A stretch of 64,000 bases of DNA, from the NCBI RefSeq assembly GCF_016809835.1, contig NZ_JAFBIL020000003.1, positions 496,001 to 560,000 of the forward strand, in the 5' to 3' direction. Source of the DNA: Massilia soli (GTDB lineage Bacteria > Pseudomonadota > Gammaproteobacteria > Burkholderiales > Burkholderiaceae_D). Below are positions 1 to 8,670 of the stretch, one piece after another. The first letter of the stretch is position 1, and every line of letters starts with the position of its first letter. A model generated the notes under the pieces. It searched no databases. It was not told the DNA's origin and worked only from the letters and a program-made list of their open reading frames with translations. The position numbers were made by a program, and so were the translations under genes.

Positions 1-521
1 AGGTGAGTTACGACCTGACCAGGCCGTTCGTCCACACTGCGCCCCAGGCAACATGGAGCGCCCCGGCCGACATTTACCTGCGTGCCGCGGAGATTGACGG
101 CGACGGCGTCACCTCCGACAAGGCTGGCGAGTCGTTCGAGGTCGGCATCAGGATCGTCAGCGGACGGTTGTTCGTACCGAATGTTCATGGCTCCGAACGG
201 CTCGCGCTGCCGTTGAAGGTGAACGGACAATACTGGACCGGCACCAATTGGGAACTGAGCAAAAACGATACCGGTCGTAACGAGGTCGACCCCAAAAAGG
301 CGCTGTTCTCGAATGCGGGCGGACTCGTCCCTAGCTTCACGCCGGATACGCTGCTATTGCTCGACAAAGGCGTAGCGGGCTTCTTCATCAAGGTCAACCC
401 TGCCAAAACCGGCACGGTCGACCTGATCATGAACCACCATCCGTGGCTTCCAAGCACCAAAGGCCGGCTCAAATTCGGCACCTACAAGAGCCCCCTGATC
501 TACCTGCGCGAGCTCCACTGA
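1..521 (+). CDS. mshQ: MSHA biogenesis protein MshQ, C-terminal part (5' end outside window)
   Basis: The reading frame is open from the window edge and ends at a TGA at 519-521. The GTG at base 3 is most likely an internal valine codon, so this is the last ~172 residues of a longer protein. The visible part has the look of the DUF6701 C-terminal domain of MshQ-type proteins: beta-rich, with a closing pattern of Gly-x-Leu-x-Phe-Gly-x-Tyr-Lys followed by Ile-Tyr-Leu-Arg-Glu near the end. MshQ is a large surface or pilus-associated protein of mannose-sensitive haemagglutinin loci with an unclear exact role. The mshI-N set starts 145 bp downstream, which supports the assignment. The N-terminal domains cannot be seen. 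Confidence 0.75.
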   Translation, partial: VSYDLTRPFVHTAPQATWSAPADIYLRAAEIDGDGVTSDKAGESFEVGIRIVSGRLFVPNVHGSERLALPLKVNGQYWTGTNWELSKNDTGRNEVDPKKALFSNAGGLVPSFTPDTLLLLDKGVAGFFIKVNPAKTGTVDLIMNHHPWLPSTKGRLKFGTYKSPLIYLRELH

Positions 522-600
522 TCGTCTTCGCGTGGTGAATTTGCACGCAAGTACCACTTTTTATTTCCCACTTGCAAATTTTGTATCGATAATGGGTGAG

Positions 601-618
601 ACTTGAATATAATCAAGT
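601..618 (+). promoter_or_regulatory. Palindrome centred on a TATAAT box upstream of mshI
   Basis: ACTTGA (601-606) and TCAAGT (613-618) form a perfect 6-bp inverted repeat with a 6-bp centre. A consensus TATAAT lies at 608-613 inside it. No good -35 is seen at 16-18 bp. It lies 49 bp before the mshI start in the mshQ-mshI gap. I infer an mshI promoter whose -10 is covered by a repressor or activator half-site pair; the protein is unknown. Confidence 0.4.
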
Positions 619-666
619 AACTATGGCGTGGTCTTCATCAAGTCGCCTAATTAACTTAAAGCCTGC

Positions 667-1608
667 ATGCGTTTTTTTAACAAAGCGAAGAAGACTGAAT
701 CCTGGCTGTCGTTTGCAATGCTTGCAGATGGCATCGCTGCCGCCAGCATAGCGCGCGTCGCTGGCAGCAAGCCGAGCGTCGACACCTGCGTCTTCTACGG
801 CGGCAATCCGGGCGCGGACTTGCTGGAAAAGGCTGGCCGCGAACTGCGCGCCGCGACCTACCACTGCACCACCGTACTCTCCGGCGGCGAATACCAGATG
901 CTGGCGGTCGAGGCCCCGAATGTTCCCGCCGACGAGTTGAAGACCGCGGTGCGCTGGCGCCTGAAGGACATGCTCGACTTCCACGTCGACGACGCCACCA
1001 TCGATGTGCTCGATATCCCGGCTGACAAGAACGCGACTGTGCGTACCAACCACGGGATGTTCGCCGTCGCTGCGCGCAACAGCGTGATCGAAAAGCGCCA
1101 GGCGGTGTTCGCCGAGGCCAAGGTCGGCCTGTCGGTGATCGACATTCCCGAGATGGCGCAGCGAAACATCTCCACCTTGCTGGAACCGGAAGGCCGCGGC
1201 CTGGCGATGCTGTCGTTCGGCGCCGATGGCGGCTTGCTGACGGTCACCTTCACCGGCGAGCTGTATCTGTCGCGCCGGATCGACGTGACGCTTGAGCAAC
1301 TGCTCGACACCGACCACGACCGCAAACATGCCAGTTTCGACAAGATCACGCTCGAGTTGCAGCGCTCGCTCGATCATTTCGACCGCCAGTTCCATTTCAT
1401 TAGTGTCTCCAAGTTGCTGCTGGCGCCAAGCGGTATCACCGGCCTCGAAGAGTACCTGTCGAGCAACTTGTATACGCCGGTCCAGACCATGGACCTGGGC
1501 GACGCGCTCGACATCAGCGGCATTCCTGCGTTGCAGGACAAGACCGTGCAGCAGCGTTTCTTCTTCACGATCGGCGCGGCCCTGCGCCATGAGGAGATCC
1601 TGCTTTGA
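667..1608 (+). CDS. mshI: MSHA biogenesis protein MshI (PilM-like)
   Basis: This 313-residue protein is a PilM/MshI-type cytoplasmic component of the pilus assembly platform. The family has an actin-like fold and works with the PilN- and PilO-like membrane proteins encoded just downstream. The start ATG at 667 has only a weak Shine-Dalgarno, but the protein begins with the short basic MRFFNK stretch common in this family. It is the first gene of a run of seven overlapping or nearly touching genes that ends with mshN. Its stop overlaps the next start as TTGA. Identification rests on order and overall character; I did not verify nucleotide-binding residues. Confidence 0.8.
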   Translation: MRFFNKAKKTESWLSFAMLADGIAAASIARVAGSKPSVDTCVFYGGNPGADLLEKAGRELRAATYHCTTVLSGGEYQMLAVEAPNVPADELKTAVRWRLKDMLDFHVDDATIDVLDIPADKNATVRTNHGMFAVAARNSVIEKRQAVFAEAKVGLSVIDIPEMAQRNISTLLEPEGRGLAMLSFGADGGLLTVTFTGELYLSRRIDVTLEQLLDTDHDRKHASFDKITLELQRSLDHFDRQFHFISVSKLLLAPSGITGLEEYLSSNLYTPVQTMDLGDALDISGIPALQDKTVQQRFFFTIGAALRHEEILL

Positions 1609-2231
1609 GCCAGCAGATTAATCTTTTCAACCCGGTTTTCCTGAAGCAGAAGAAAATCTTCAGCAGCTTCGCCATGGCGCAAGCGCTGGGTGTGCTGCTG
1701 GTCGGTTCGCTGGCGATGGTTGCTTACGGCAAGCATCACGTCAACACGCTTGAAAAAGAAGCGCAAATGGTCAACGCGCAACTGGTGCAAAAGCAGGCGC
1801 GCCAGGCGATGGTCAATGCCGAGTTCGCGCCGCGTACGCCAAGTCCGGCACTGGAGGCCGAGATCGCCGAAGCGGACGGCCAGCTACGCGCGCTGCAGCG
1901 CGTCGCCGGGGTCCTGGAGCGTGGTGAACTGGGTAACACCACCGGTTTTTCCCCTTACTACAAGGCACTGGCGCGCCAGAATGTGAGCGGCCTGTGGCTG
2001 ACCGGCGTGTCGGTGGCGGGCGCGGATATCGGCATCCGTGGCCGGGCGATGGAGGGCAGCATGGTGCCCGGCTACATCACGCGCCTGACCCGCGAACCTG
2101 TCATGCAAGGCAAGTCGTTTGCCAGCCTTGAGATCGCCCAGGGCGAGATGAAGGGCGAGGGCGGCAAGGCGGTCGCTGCGCCTTTCGTCGAATTCCGTCT
2201 TGAGTCGGTCGTGCAGGAGGCGGCGCGATGA
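1605..2231 (+). CDS. PilN-like MSHA biogenesis protein (MshI2)
   Basis: The 208-residue product has a short N-terminal tail containing INLFNP, the motif by which PilN-type proteins bind PilM-type partners. A membrane helix follows at about 22-42, then a coiled coil to about 105 and a small periplasmic domain. It fits the PilN-like partner of MshI. The start is a TTG at 1605 that overlaps the mshI stop. It is preceded by GAGGAG at 1591-1596 with 8-nt spacing, so translation is probably coupled. The stop overlaps the mshJ start by ATGA. Confidence 0.75.
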   Translation: MSQQINLFNPVFLKQKKIFSSFAMAQALGVLLVGSLAMVAYGKHHVNTLEKEAQMVNAQLVQKQARQAMVNAEFAPRTPSPALEAEIAEADGQLRALQRVAGVLERGELGNTTGFSPYYKALARQNVSGLWLTGVSVAGADIGIRGRAMEGSMVPGYITRLTREPVMQGKSFASLEIAQGEMKGEGGKAVAAPFVEFRLESVVQEAAR

Positions 2232-2911
2232 GTCCTCGTTTGATCGCGCTCGGCGCCAGGATCGACGCGCTCAGCTTGCGCGAACGCGCCATGGTGTTCG
2301 TCGCAGTGGCTGCGGCAATCTTGTTTATCGTCTATTCGCTGATGCTCGGTCCGCTGTTCGCCAAGAAAGCCGCGCTCGGCACCCAGATCGCCCAGGTCCG
2401 TAATAACATCAGCGGCATCGACAGCGAGATCAGCGCCAAGCTGCAAGGTTTCTCGATCGACCCGGATGCGCCTAACCGTGCCCGTCTGGCCAAGGCCAAG
2501 GCTGATATCGACGCGCTGGGCGGCAAGTTGCGCGCCCTGGAGCAGGGCCTGGTCGCCCCCGAGAAAATCGCGCCGTTGCTGGAAGCAATCCTGGCCAGGA
2601 ACGGACGCCTGACCCTGGTGTCGATGAAAACCATGCCGGCCACGGCCGTCGCTGAAACCAGCTACAACCCGGCGCCAGCCGCAGCCCCCGCAGCCAGCGC
2701 CGCGCAGCCCGCGTTACTGTACCGCCACGGCGTGCAGGTCACCGTGCGCGGCAACTACCTCGACATGATCAACTATATGCACGCCCTCGAAACGATGCCG
2801 ACCCAGTTGTTATGGAGCAGCGCCGCGCTGGAGGTCGAGGAATACCCCGACTCGCGCCTGACCCTGACCCTGCATACGCTGAGCCTGGACCGGAAATGGA
2901 TGAAGCTTTGA
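2228..2911 (+). CDS. mshJ: MSHA biogenesis protein MshJ (PilO-like)
   Basis: A 227-residue bitopic protein with a membrane helix at about 21-41, a coiled coil to about 110 and a compact C-terminal domain after an Ala/Pro linker near 150-165. This is the PilO/GspM-type layout of MshJ, which forms the periplasmic alignment complex with the PilN-like protein. ATG at 2228 overlaps the preceding stop and has AGGAGG just upstream, which fixes the start. The 3' end overlaps mshK by 16 bp. Confidence 0.78.
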   Translation: MSPRLIALGARIDALSLRERAMVFVAVAAAILFIVYSLMLGPLFAKKAALGTQIAQVRNNISGIDSEISAKLQGFSIDPDAPNRARLAKAKADIDALGGKLRALEQGLVAPEKIAPLLEAILARNGRLTLVSMKTMPATAVAETSYNPAPAAAPAASAAQPALLYRHGVQVTVRGNYLDMINYMHALETMPTQLLWSSAALEVEEYPDSRLTLTLHTLSLDRKWMKL

Positions 2912-3276
2912 AGCCGCTTGGCCGTATATCACTTGCCGTAGCATGCGCCTTCGTGACAAGCTCGGCCTTGGCGCAGGCCTTGCAAGATCCGACGCGCCCG
3001 CCGGCATCGCTGATGTCGCCGCGACACGGGACGCCAGGTGCCGTGGCCATGGACGGTCCGAAGCTGCAGTCGATCCTGATTGCCCGCACGCCGGGTGGCC
3101 GGCATGTGGCGGTGATCGATGGCGCCACCGTGCGCCTGGGCGACACCTATCAAGGCGCCAGGGTGGAGCGCATGACGCAAAGCGAGGTCGTGCTGTCGAA
3201 AGGCGGCAAGAAGCAAGTGCTGAAATTGTTCCCGGCGACAGTGGCCGGCCAGAACACCAAGTCCGTACAACAATAG
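2896..3276 (+). CDS. mshK: MSHA biogenesis protein MshK (periplasmic, PilP-like)
   Basis: I place the start at ATG 2896, inside the end of mshJ, because it gives a clean signal peptide: two basic residues, a hydrophobic stretch at about 11-20 and a likely cut after A26. The 126-residue precursor then carries the Asp-Pro-Thr-Arg-Pro-Pro pattern seen in MshK/PilP-type secretin partners, plus a small beta domain at about 55-105. Its expected role is linking the inner-membrane alignment complex to the MshL secretin. An upstream start at 2812 is possible in frame but would bury the signal peptide. Confidence 0.7.
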   Translation: MDEALKPLGRISLAVACAFVTSSALAQALQDPTRPPASLMSPRHGTPGAVAMDGPKLQSILIARTPGGRHVAVIDGATVRLGDTYQGARVERMTQSEVVLSKGGKKQVLKLFPATVAGQNTKSVQQ

Positions 3277-3283
3277 CCAGGCC

Positions 3284-5059
3284 ATGAAGACAGACAGCAT
3301 GCAAAAATTCCTCCTGATCGCCGCCGCCCTTGGTCTCGCTGGTTGCGGCACGCCGTCCGAGCGCGCAACGTATGACAAGATCAGCGCGGAAGTGGCCGGC
3401 GCCGCCGCCAAACCCGTGAGCCCGACCAGGGTCGACGATGCGGTCGCTAACGCCTTGCTACCGCCTGCCGCGGCGCTCGCCGCGCAGTTGCCGAAGGCGC
3501 GCCCGGCGTTGGAGGAGCGCTTCAATGTGTCCTTCAACAACGTGCCGGCGCAACAGTTCTTCAACTCGCTGGTCGCGGGCACACGCTACAACATGCTGGT
3601 GCATCCGGAAGTTGCCGGCACCATTACGGCCAACCTGAAGGACGTGACGATGGTCGAGGCGCTCGACGCGGTGCGCGAGCTGTACGGTTACGAATACAAG
3701 ATCGAGGGCACGCGCATTTCGATCAAGCCGCTGACGATGCAGACCCGCATGTTCCAGGTGAATTACCTGATGGGCGCGCGCAAGGGCACGTCGAACCTGC
3801 GCGTGACCTCGACCTCGGTCGCCAATGCGGGCATCAGCAACAGCGGCGGCAGCAATAACGGCAACAACCAGAACAACAATAACAACAACCAGGACGATGC
3901 CGGCGGCACCGGCAGCCGCGCCGCGTCGGACAGTTCCAGCGTCAACACCACGTCGAGCAATGACTTCTGGGCCGACCTGAAGGCGTCCATCGAAGCCATC
4001 GTCGGCGCAGCCGAAAAGGGCGGGCGCAGCGTTGTCATCAGCCCGCAGTCGGGCGTGCTGGTGATCCGCGCGATGCCGGAAGAACTGCGCAATGTCGACC
4101 GCTACCTGAAAGCGACCCAGCTGTCGGTGGACCGCCAGGTCATCCTCGAAGCCAAGATTCTCGAAGTGGAACTGAACGACAGCTTCCAGAGCGGCATCAA
4201 CTGGGCCTCGTTCGCTTCGTTCAAGAGCTCGCACGACAACCGCGTGTCGACCGGCTATGTCGGTCCGGGCACCACCCTGGCGCCATTGCCGTTCAATGGC
4301 GGCCAGCCGCCGACGATCTCGGACGCCACCGGCCTGCTGGCGTCCACGGGCTTCGCGCTGGCCAACGCCAGCAGCCTTGGCAACTCGCTGTTCGGACTGG
4401 CCTTCCAGACCAATAATTTCGCCGCGCTGATTTCCTTCCTGGAATCGCAAGGCACGGTGCACGTCCTGTCGAGCCCGCGCGTGGCGACCCTGAACAACCA
4501 GAAGGCCGTGCTGAAGATCGGCACCGACGAGTTCTACGTCACCGGCGTGACCACGACCACCAACACCAGCGCGACCGGCAACACCGTGACGCCTAGCGTG
4601 ACCTTGCAGCCATTCTTTTCCGGCGTGGTGCTCGATGTGACGCCGCAGATCGACGACAAGGGCAACATCATCCTGCACGTGCACCCGTCGGTCAGCCAGG
4701 TCACCACGGTTACCAAAGGCATCAACCTGGGCAGTGCGGGTAACCTGAGCCTGCCACTGGCAGCCTCGTCGACGTCCGAAATCGATAGCATGGTGCGCGG
4801 CCAGAATGGCCAGGTCGTGGCAATCGGCGGCCTGATGCGCCAGGCGTCGACCAACGACCGCTCGCAAGTGCCGGGCGCCGGCAACCTGCCGGTGATCGGC
4901 AACCTGTTCCGCAACAAAGCCAATGTGAACCAGAAGCGCGAGCTGGTGGTCCTGATCAAGCCGACGATCGTCGAAAGCGGCGCCAACTGGAACCAGGACC
5001 TGCTCGACACCAGCCGCCGCATCCAGGACCTGGACCCGGGCAACCAGAGGCGCCAGTAA
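3284..5059 (+). CDS. mshL: MSHA pilus secretin MshL (lipoprotein)
   Basis: A 591-residue outer-membrane secretin. A lipoprotein signal peptide ends in Leu-Ala-Gly-Cys with the lipidated Cys at 21, counted from ATG 3284; an in-frame ATG at 3299 is also possible. A short secretin N-domain spans about 80-150. An Asn/Gly/Ser-rich low-complexity linker lies at about 180-225. The multimerising secretin barrel occupies the C-terminal half, including the VPGAGNLPVIGNLF signature. The stop shares one base with the mshM start. Confidence 0.9.
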   Translation: MKTDSMQKFLLIAAALGLAGCGTPSERATYDKISAEVAGAAAKPVSPTRVDDAVANALLPPAAALAAQLPKARPALEERFNVSFNNVPAQQFFNSLVAGTRYNMLVHPEVAGTITANLKDVTMVEALDAVRELYGYEYKIEGTRISIKPLTMQTRMFQVNYLMGARKGTSNLRVTSTSVANAGISNSGGSNNGNNQNNNNNNQDDAGGTGSRAASDSSSVNTTSSNDFWADLKASIEAIVGAAEKGGRSVVISPQSGVLVIRAMPEELRNVDRYLKATQLSVDRQVILEAKILEVELNDSFQSGINWASFASFKSSHDNRVSTGYVGPGTTLAPLPFNGGQPPTISDATGLLASTGFALANASSLGNSLFGLAFQTNNFAALISFLESQGTVHVLSSPRVATLNNQKAVLKIGTDEFYVTGVTTTTNTSATGNTVTPSVTLQPFFSGVVLDVTPQIDDKGNIILHVHPSVSQVTTVTKGINLGSAGNLSLPLAASSTSEIDSMVRGQNGQVVAIGGLMRQASTNDRSQVPGAGNLPVIGNLFRNKANVNQKRELVVLIKPTIVESGANWNQDLLDTSRRIQDLDPGNQRRQ

Positions 5060-5949
5060 TGTACAGCGAGCACTTCGGCCTGCGCGAAGTTCCGTTCAGC
5101 ATTACGCCTGATACGAGCTTCTTTTTCACCAGCCCGCATTCCCAGGAAGCGCTCAACACGCTGCTGGTGGCGGCGCGCAATGGCGAAGGCTTCATCAAGA
5201 TCACCGGGGAAGTCGGTACCGGCAAGACACTGCTGTGCCGTAAGTTCATGGCGACCCTGGGCGACGATTTCGTTACCGCCTACATTCCCAATCCCTACCT
5301 CGAACCGCGCACGCTGATGCTGGCGCTGGCCGACGAATTGTCGATCGAGCTGGCCAAGGACGTCGACCAGCACCAGCTGATCAAGGCGCTGATGATGCGC
5401 CTGATGGGGCTGGCGGGGGAAGGCAAGCGCGTGGTGCTGTGCCTGGACGAAGCGCAGGCAATTCCGGTGGTGAGCCTGGAAGCGCTGCGCCTGCTGACCA
5501 ACCTGGAAACGGAAAAGCGCAAGCTGCTGCAGATCGTCATGTTTGGCCAGCCTGAACTGAACCGCAAGCTGGAGCTGGAATCGATTCGCCAGCTGGCCCA
5601 GCGCATCATTTTCCACTACCACCTCGGGCCGCTGGGCAAGGATGACCTCGACTACTATCTGGCGCACCGGCTGCGCGTTGCCGGCTATTCGGGCTCGCGG
5701 CTGTTCAGCCGGGGCGCGGTAGCGAAACTGTACCGCGCCAGCGGCGGCATCCCCAGGCTGGTCAATATCCTCGCGCACAAATCCTTGATGGTGGCGTACG
5801 GCCAGGGCAAGCAAGAGGTCAGCCGCGCCCATGTGGTGCTGGCGGCGCGCGATACCATCACCACCCGGCGCCGGCTGTGGCCGTTGGCCACCGCCGCCTG
5901 TTCGCTGCTGGCCGCTGCCGGCGGCCTTGTATGGGCGCTGTCCAAATGA
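5059..5949 (+). CDS. mshM: MshM, ExeA-type AAA ATPase of MSHA assembly
   Basis: A 296-residue ATPase with Walker A GEVGTGKT at 50-57 and Walker B LCLDEAQ at 127-133. A single C-terminal membrane helix lies at about 275-294. This is the ExeA/GspA-like architecture of MshM, thought to help insert or position the secretin. The start ATG overlaps the mshL stop, and the 3' end overlaps the mshN start by 4 bp (ATGA), so it is translated within the msh run. Confidence 0.88.
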   Translation: MYSEHFGLREVPFSITPDTSFFFTSPHSQEALNTLLVAARNGEGFIKITGEVGTGKTLLCRKFMATLGDDFVTAYIPNPYLEPRTLMLALADELSIELAKDVDQHQLIKALMMRLMGLAGEGKRVVLCLDEAQAIPVVSLEALRLLTNLETEKRKLLQIVMFGQPELNRKLELESIRQLAQRIIFHYHLGPLGKDDLDYYLAHRLRVAGYSGSRLFSRGAVAKLYRASGGIPRLVNILAHKSLMVAYGQGKQEVSRAHVVLAARDTITTRRRLWPLATAACSLLAAAGGLVWALSK

Positions 5950-7028
5950 GCTTGATCAACAAGATGCTGCAAGACCTGGACGCGCGCGGCTCCGCGCCGG
6001 GCGCATCGGCGCAGAGCAACCTGAAATCGGTCACCCACGAGCGCAACCCGCAGATGGTGGCTGTTGGCATCGCCGCCGCAGTGGCCCTGGCCCTGGCCTT
6101 GGCCGCCGGGATCGGCTATTGGTGGGTCAAGCGCAACCCGGCCCCGATGGTCATCGGGCCGACCGTGACGGCGCCGGCAACCGCGATCCAGCCGATGCCG
6201 CCGGAAGTGGTCGACAACCTGCCGTCGCCGACGCCGATCATCGACGTCCAGCCAGTTCCCGCGCCTGCGCCGGAACAAGAGGCGGCGCCGGAAGCGGAAC
6301 CGCTAGCGCCGGTCGAGGTCGCATCAATCGAAAAGCCGAAGCGCGCGGTGCGCGTTGCAGCGGCGCCAAAGCCGGTTGTCGAGGAAGCCCGGGCCGCGAC
6401 GCCGCCGCGCGCGGCACTGGTACGCATGCAGCCAGCCGCTGAAGCCGGGCGCCAGATGACGGCGCGGCAGCGCGCCGAAAGCGAATACAACCGCGCCTTG
6501 GCCAACTTGCAGGATGGCCGGATTGGCGACGCCATGGCCGGCTTTGAACAAGCGATCAGCATCGAGTCGCGCCATGAAGCCGCGCGCCAGACCCTGGTGG
6601 GCTTGCTGGTGGAACGCGGACGCAAGGGACCGGCCATGCGCGTGCTGCAGGACGGCTTGCGGCTTGATCCGCGCCAGCCAGCCATGGCAATGCTGCTGGC
6701 GCGCCTCCAGATTGAAGGCGGCACGTCCGGCATCGATACCCTGATGCGCACCTTGCCGCATGCGCAAGGCAACGGCGAGTACCATGCATTTCTCGCCGGC
6801 GCCCTTGCGCGCGACGAGCGCCACCGTGAGGCGGCCGACCAATATCAGGCGGCCCTGCGCACCGCGCCGGGCAATGGCGTCTGGTGGATGGGCCTGGGGA
6901 TGTCGCTGCAGGCCGACATGCGCACCGCCGAGGCCTTGGTCGCTTACGATCGCGCGATCCAGTCATCGGCACTGACCCCGCAACTGCGTGCATTTGTCGA
7001 GCGCAATATTGCGCTGCTGTCGCGCTAA
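5946..7028 (+). CDS. mshN: MSHA biogenesis protein MshN (TPR protein)
   Basis: The start at ATG 5946 gives the N-terminus MSLINKMLQDLDAR, a hallmark of MshN-type proteins. The 360-residue protein has a membrane helix at about 37-60, a Pro/Ala-rich linker at about 65-150 and tetratricopeptide-like helical repeats from about 185 to the end. It is probably a bitopic scaffold of the MSHA machine. It is the last msh gene here. Unlike the classical Vibrio order, no mshE ATPase or mshG platform gene follows; a glutathione transferase gene starts 15 bp later. Confidence 0.8.
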   Translation: MSLINKMLQDLDARGSAPGASAQSNLKSVTHERNPQMVAVGIAAAVALALALAAGIGYWWVKRNPAPMVIGPTVTAPATAIQPMPPEVVDNLPSPTPIIDVQPVPAPAPEQEAAPEAEPLAPVEVASIEKPKRAVRVAAAPKPVVEEARAATPPRAALVRMQPAAEAGRQMTARQRAESEYNRALANLQDGRIGDAMAGFEQAISIESRHEAARQTLVGLLVERGRKGPAMRVLQDGLRLDPRQPAMAMLLARLQIEGGTSGIDTLMRTLPHAQGNGEYHAFLAGALARDERHREAADQYQAALRTAPGNGVWWMGLGMSLQADMRTAEALVAYDRAIQSSALTPQLRAFVERNIALLSR

Positions 7029-7043
7029 CTTTCTGGAGCAACG

Positions 7044-7694
7044 ATGCTGAAATTATGTGGCTTTGCCGCTAGCAATTACTACAACAAAGTCAAACTGGTG
7101 CTGCTTGAAAAAGATGTGCCGTTCGAGGAATGCGTGACGCTGGGGACGCCGAAGACCGAGATCCTGACGAAGTCGCCGCTGGGCAAAGTGCCGTACCTGG
7201 AAACGGAAGACGGCACCCTGGCCGAATCGCAAGTGCTGGTCAATTACATCGAGGCGCGCTATCCGCAGCCGGCGTTGCTGCCGGCCGACCCGTTCCGCGC
7301 GGCCAAGGTGCAGGAGCTGGTCATGTTCATGGAACTGCACCTCGAACTGGTCGTGCGCGAACTGTACGGCGAAGCGTTTTTTGGCGGCAAAGTGTCGGAG
7401 AGCGCCAAGGAGCGCGTGCGCAAGCAGCTCGACAAGAACATCGCCGCGTTCGCGCAGCTTGCGAAGTTCTCGCCCTATGTGGCGGGCGATGAATTCACGC
7501 TGGCCGACTGCGCCGCGGTATGCCACCTGCCGCTGGCGATGTCGGCCACGAAGAAAGTTTACGGTGAAGACCTGCTGGCGGCACTGCCGGTGAAAGACTA
7601 CCTGAAACGGCTGGGCGAACGGCCAGCCGTTGCGAAAATCAACGCCGACCGGATCGCCAGCATGCCGGCGTTTATGGCGTCGTTCGCCAAATAA
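7044..7694 (+). CDS. Glutathione S-transferase family protein
   Basis: A 216-residue protein with the two-domain GST layout. The N-terminal thioredoxin-like domain contains PLGKVPYLE around 50-58 (cis-Pro) and the ES pair that contacts glutathione near 67-68. The C-terminal helical domain carries the usual VAGDEFTLADC N-capping motif. The likely catalytic Ser/Tyr lies in the N-terminal ASNYYNK stretch, so it may be a Ser- or Tyr-type enzyme. TGGAG precedes the ATG. It sits 15 bp after mshN and may be read through from that transcript. It converges with the next gene, with adjacent stops. The substrate is unknown. Confidence 0.82.
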   Translation: MLKLCGFAASNYYNKVKLVLLEKDVPFEECVTLGTPKTEILTKSPLGKVPYLETEDGTLAESQVLVNYIEARYPQPALLPADPFRAAKVQELVMFMELHLELVVRELYGEAFFGGKVSESAKERVRKQLDKNIAAFAQLAKFSPYVAGDEFTLADCAAVCHLPLAMSATKKVYGEDLLAALPVKDYLKRLGERPAVAKINADRIASMPAFMASFAK

Positions 7695-8651
7695 TCAGAC
7701 CGCGGCTGCGTCGCCCCAGACCTGGCGCATGCTGAAGCGCAAGGCGGCATTGTCTTCGTGCAGCACTTCGGCAATGGCGAACAGCGGTTCACGCGTGCTG
7801 CGCCGCTCGATCGGCGCAAACGGTACACCGGCCGGATCGCGCATCGAATAAACGTGGCGCGCGCCGTCGGGACCGCTGCGGTGGGACACCACCCCGGTTT
7901 CGCCATTCTTCAAGCGTACCAGGGTGCCGGGCGGATACTGCCCAATTTCTTGTTCGAAGGCCGCCACCAGCCACGCCTGGCTGCACTCGCCGCATAGTTT
8001 CTTGAGAGCGTCCGGCGCCAGCATCGAGCGGCGGTAATTGCGCGCCGACACCAGGGCGCAATAACGGTCGGCCATGCCGACCAGCCGCGCGCCGTCCGGA
8101 ATGGCGCCGGCGCTGCGGCCCTCCGGATAGCCGCTGCCATCGTCGAGTTCGTGATGGGACAGCACGCAGGCGATCCATTCCTCGTCGTCGATGTCGGCGC
8201 GGCGCAGCAACTCCGCGCCTTCGGTCGGGTGGCGCAGGATCGCGCGGCGCTCGTCGTCGCTGAGCGGCCCGTCTTTCAGTTGGAAAATTTCAGCCAGTCG
8301 CATCATGCCAGCGTTCATCGTGAGGGCGGACACGACAATGCGGCTGGTCTCGGCGGGACTATGTTCCATCACCGGCGAGATCAGCGCGCACACGACCGCG
8401 GCTTCGACGCAATGGCGCACCGCATAGGGGCCGGCGATCTGGTTCAGGAAAATGGTGGCGAGGGCAACGTCGGGCGACTGGTGCGCCGCGGCAATCACGC
8501 CGCTGGCGATGGCGCGCAGTTCGGTCTCGGCATTGTCGCCGTTGCCCAGCGATTGCAAGACCCGGTCAAGGCGCTGGGCCAGCTGGTTCAGGCTGCGCAG
8601 GACCGAGACCTGCCCGGCGCTGACGGCGTGTTCTGCTTGCATGTCTGCCAT
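7695..8651 (-). CDS. Degenerate HD-GYP-type protein
   Basis: The chosen start at 8651 has AGGGA a few bases upstream; a longer frame to 8726 would run into the aminotransferase gene. The 318-residue product aligns by eye with HD-GYP c-di-GMP phosphodiesterases: a His at 80, a RHPTEGAELL helix at about 140, and a HHELDDGSGYP signature at 166-176. However, the central HD pair is replaced by Met112-Asn113, and the Lys of the HDxGK pattern is Met116. Two metal ligands are therefore missing. A small C-terminal domain at about 235-318 follows. I infer a catalytically impaired or non-enzymatic signalling protein; a residual sensor or binding role is possible. Confidence 0.72.
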   Translation of the reverse strand: MADMQAEHAVSAGQVSVLRSLNQLAQRLDRVLQSLGNGDNAETELRAIASGVIAAAHQSPDVALATIFLNQIAGPYAVRHCVEAAVVCALISPVMEHSPAETSRIVVSALTMNAGMMRLAEIFQLKDGPLSDDERRAILRHPTEGAELLRRADIDDEEWIACVLSHHELDDGSGYPEGRSAGAIPDGARLVGMADRYCALVSARNYRRSMLAPDALKKLCGECSQAWLVAAFEQEIGQYPPGTLVRLKNGETGVVSHRSGPDGARHVYSMRDPAGVPFAPIERRSTREPLFAIAEVLHEDNAALRFSMRQVWGDAAAV

Positions 8652-8670
8652 TGCATTCCCTACGTTGGTC

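Noticed and set aside
3840-3900. Asn-rich AAC/AAT run as a microsatellite or phase-variable tract
   Set aside because: It is a codon-mixed linker inside the mshL secretin; no long exact unit repeat that would slip is present.
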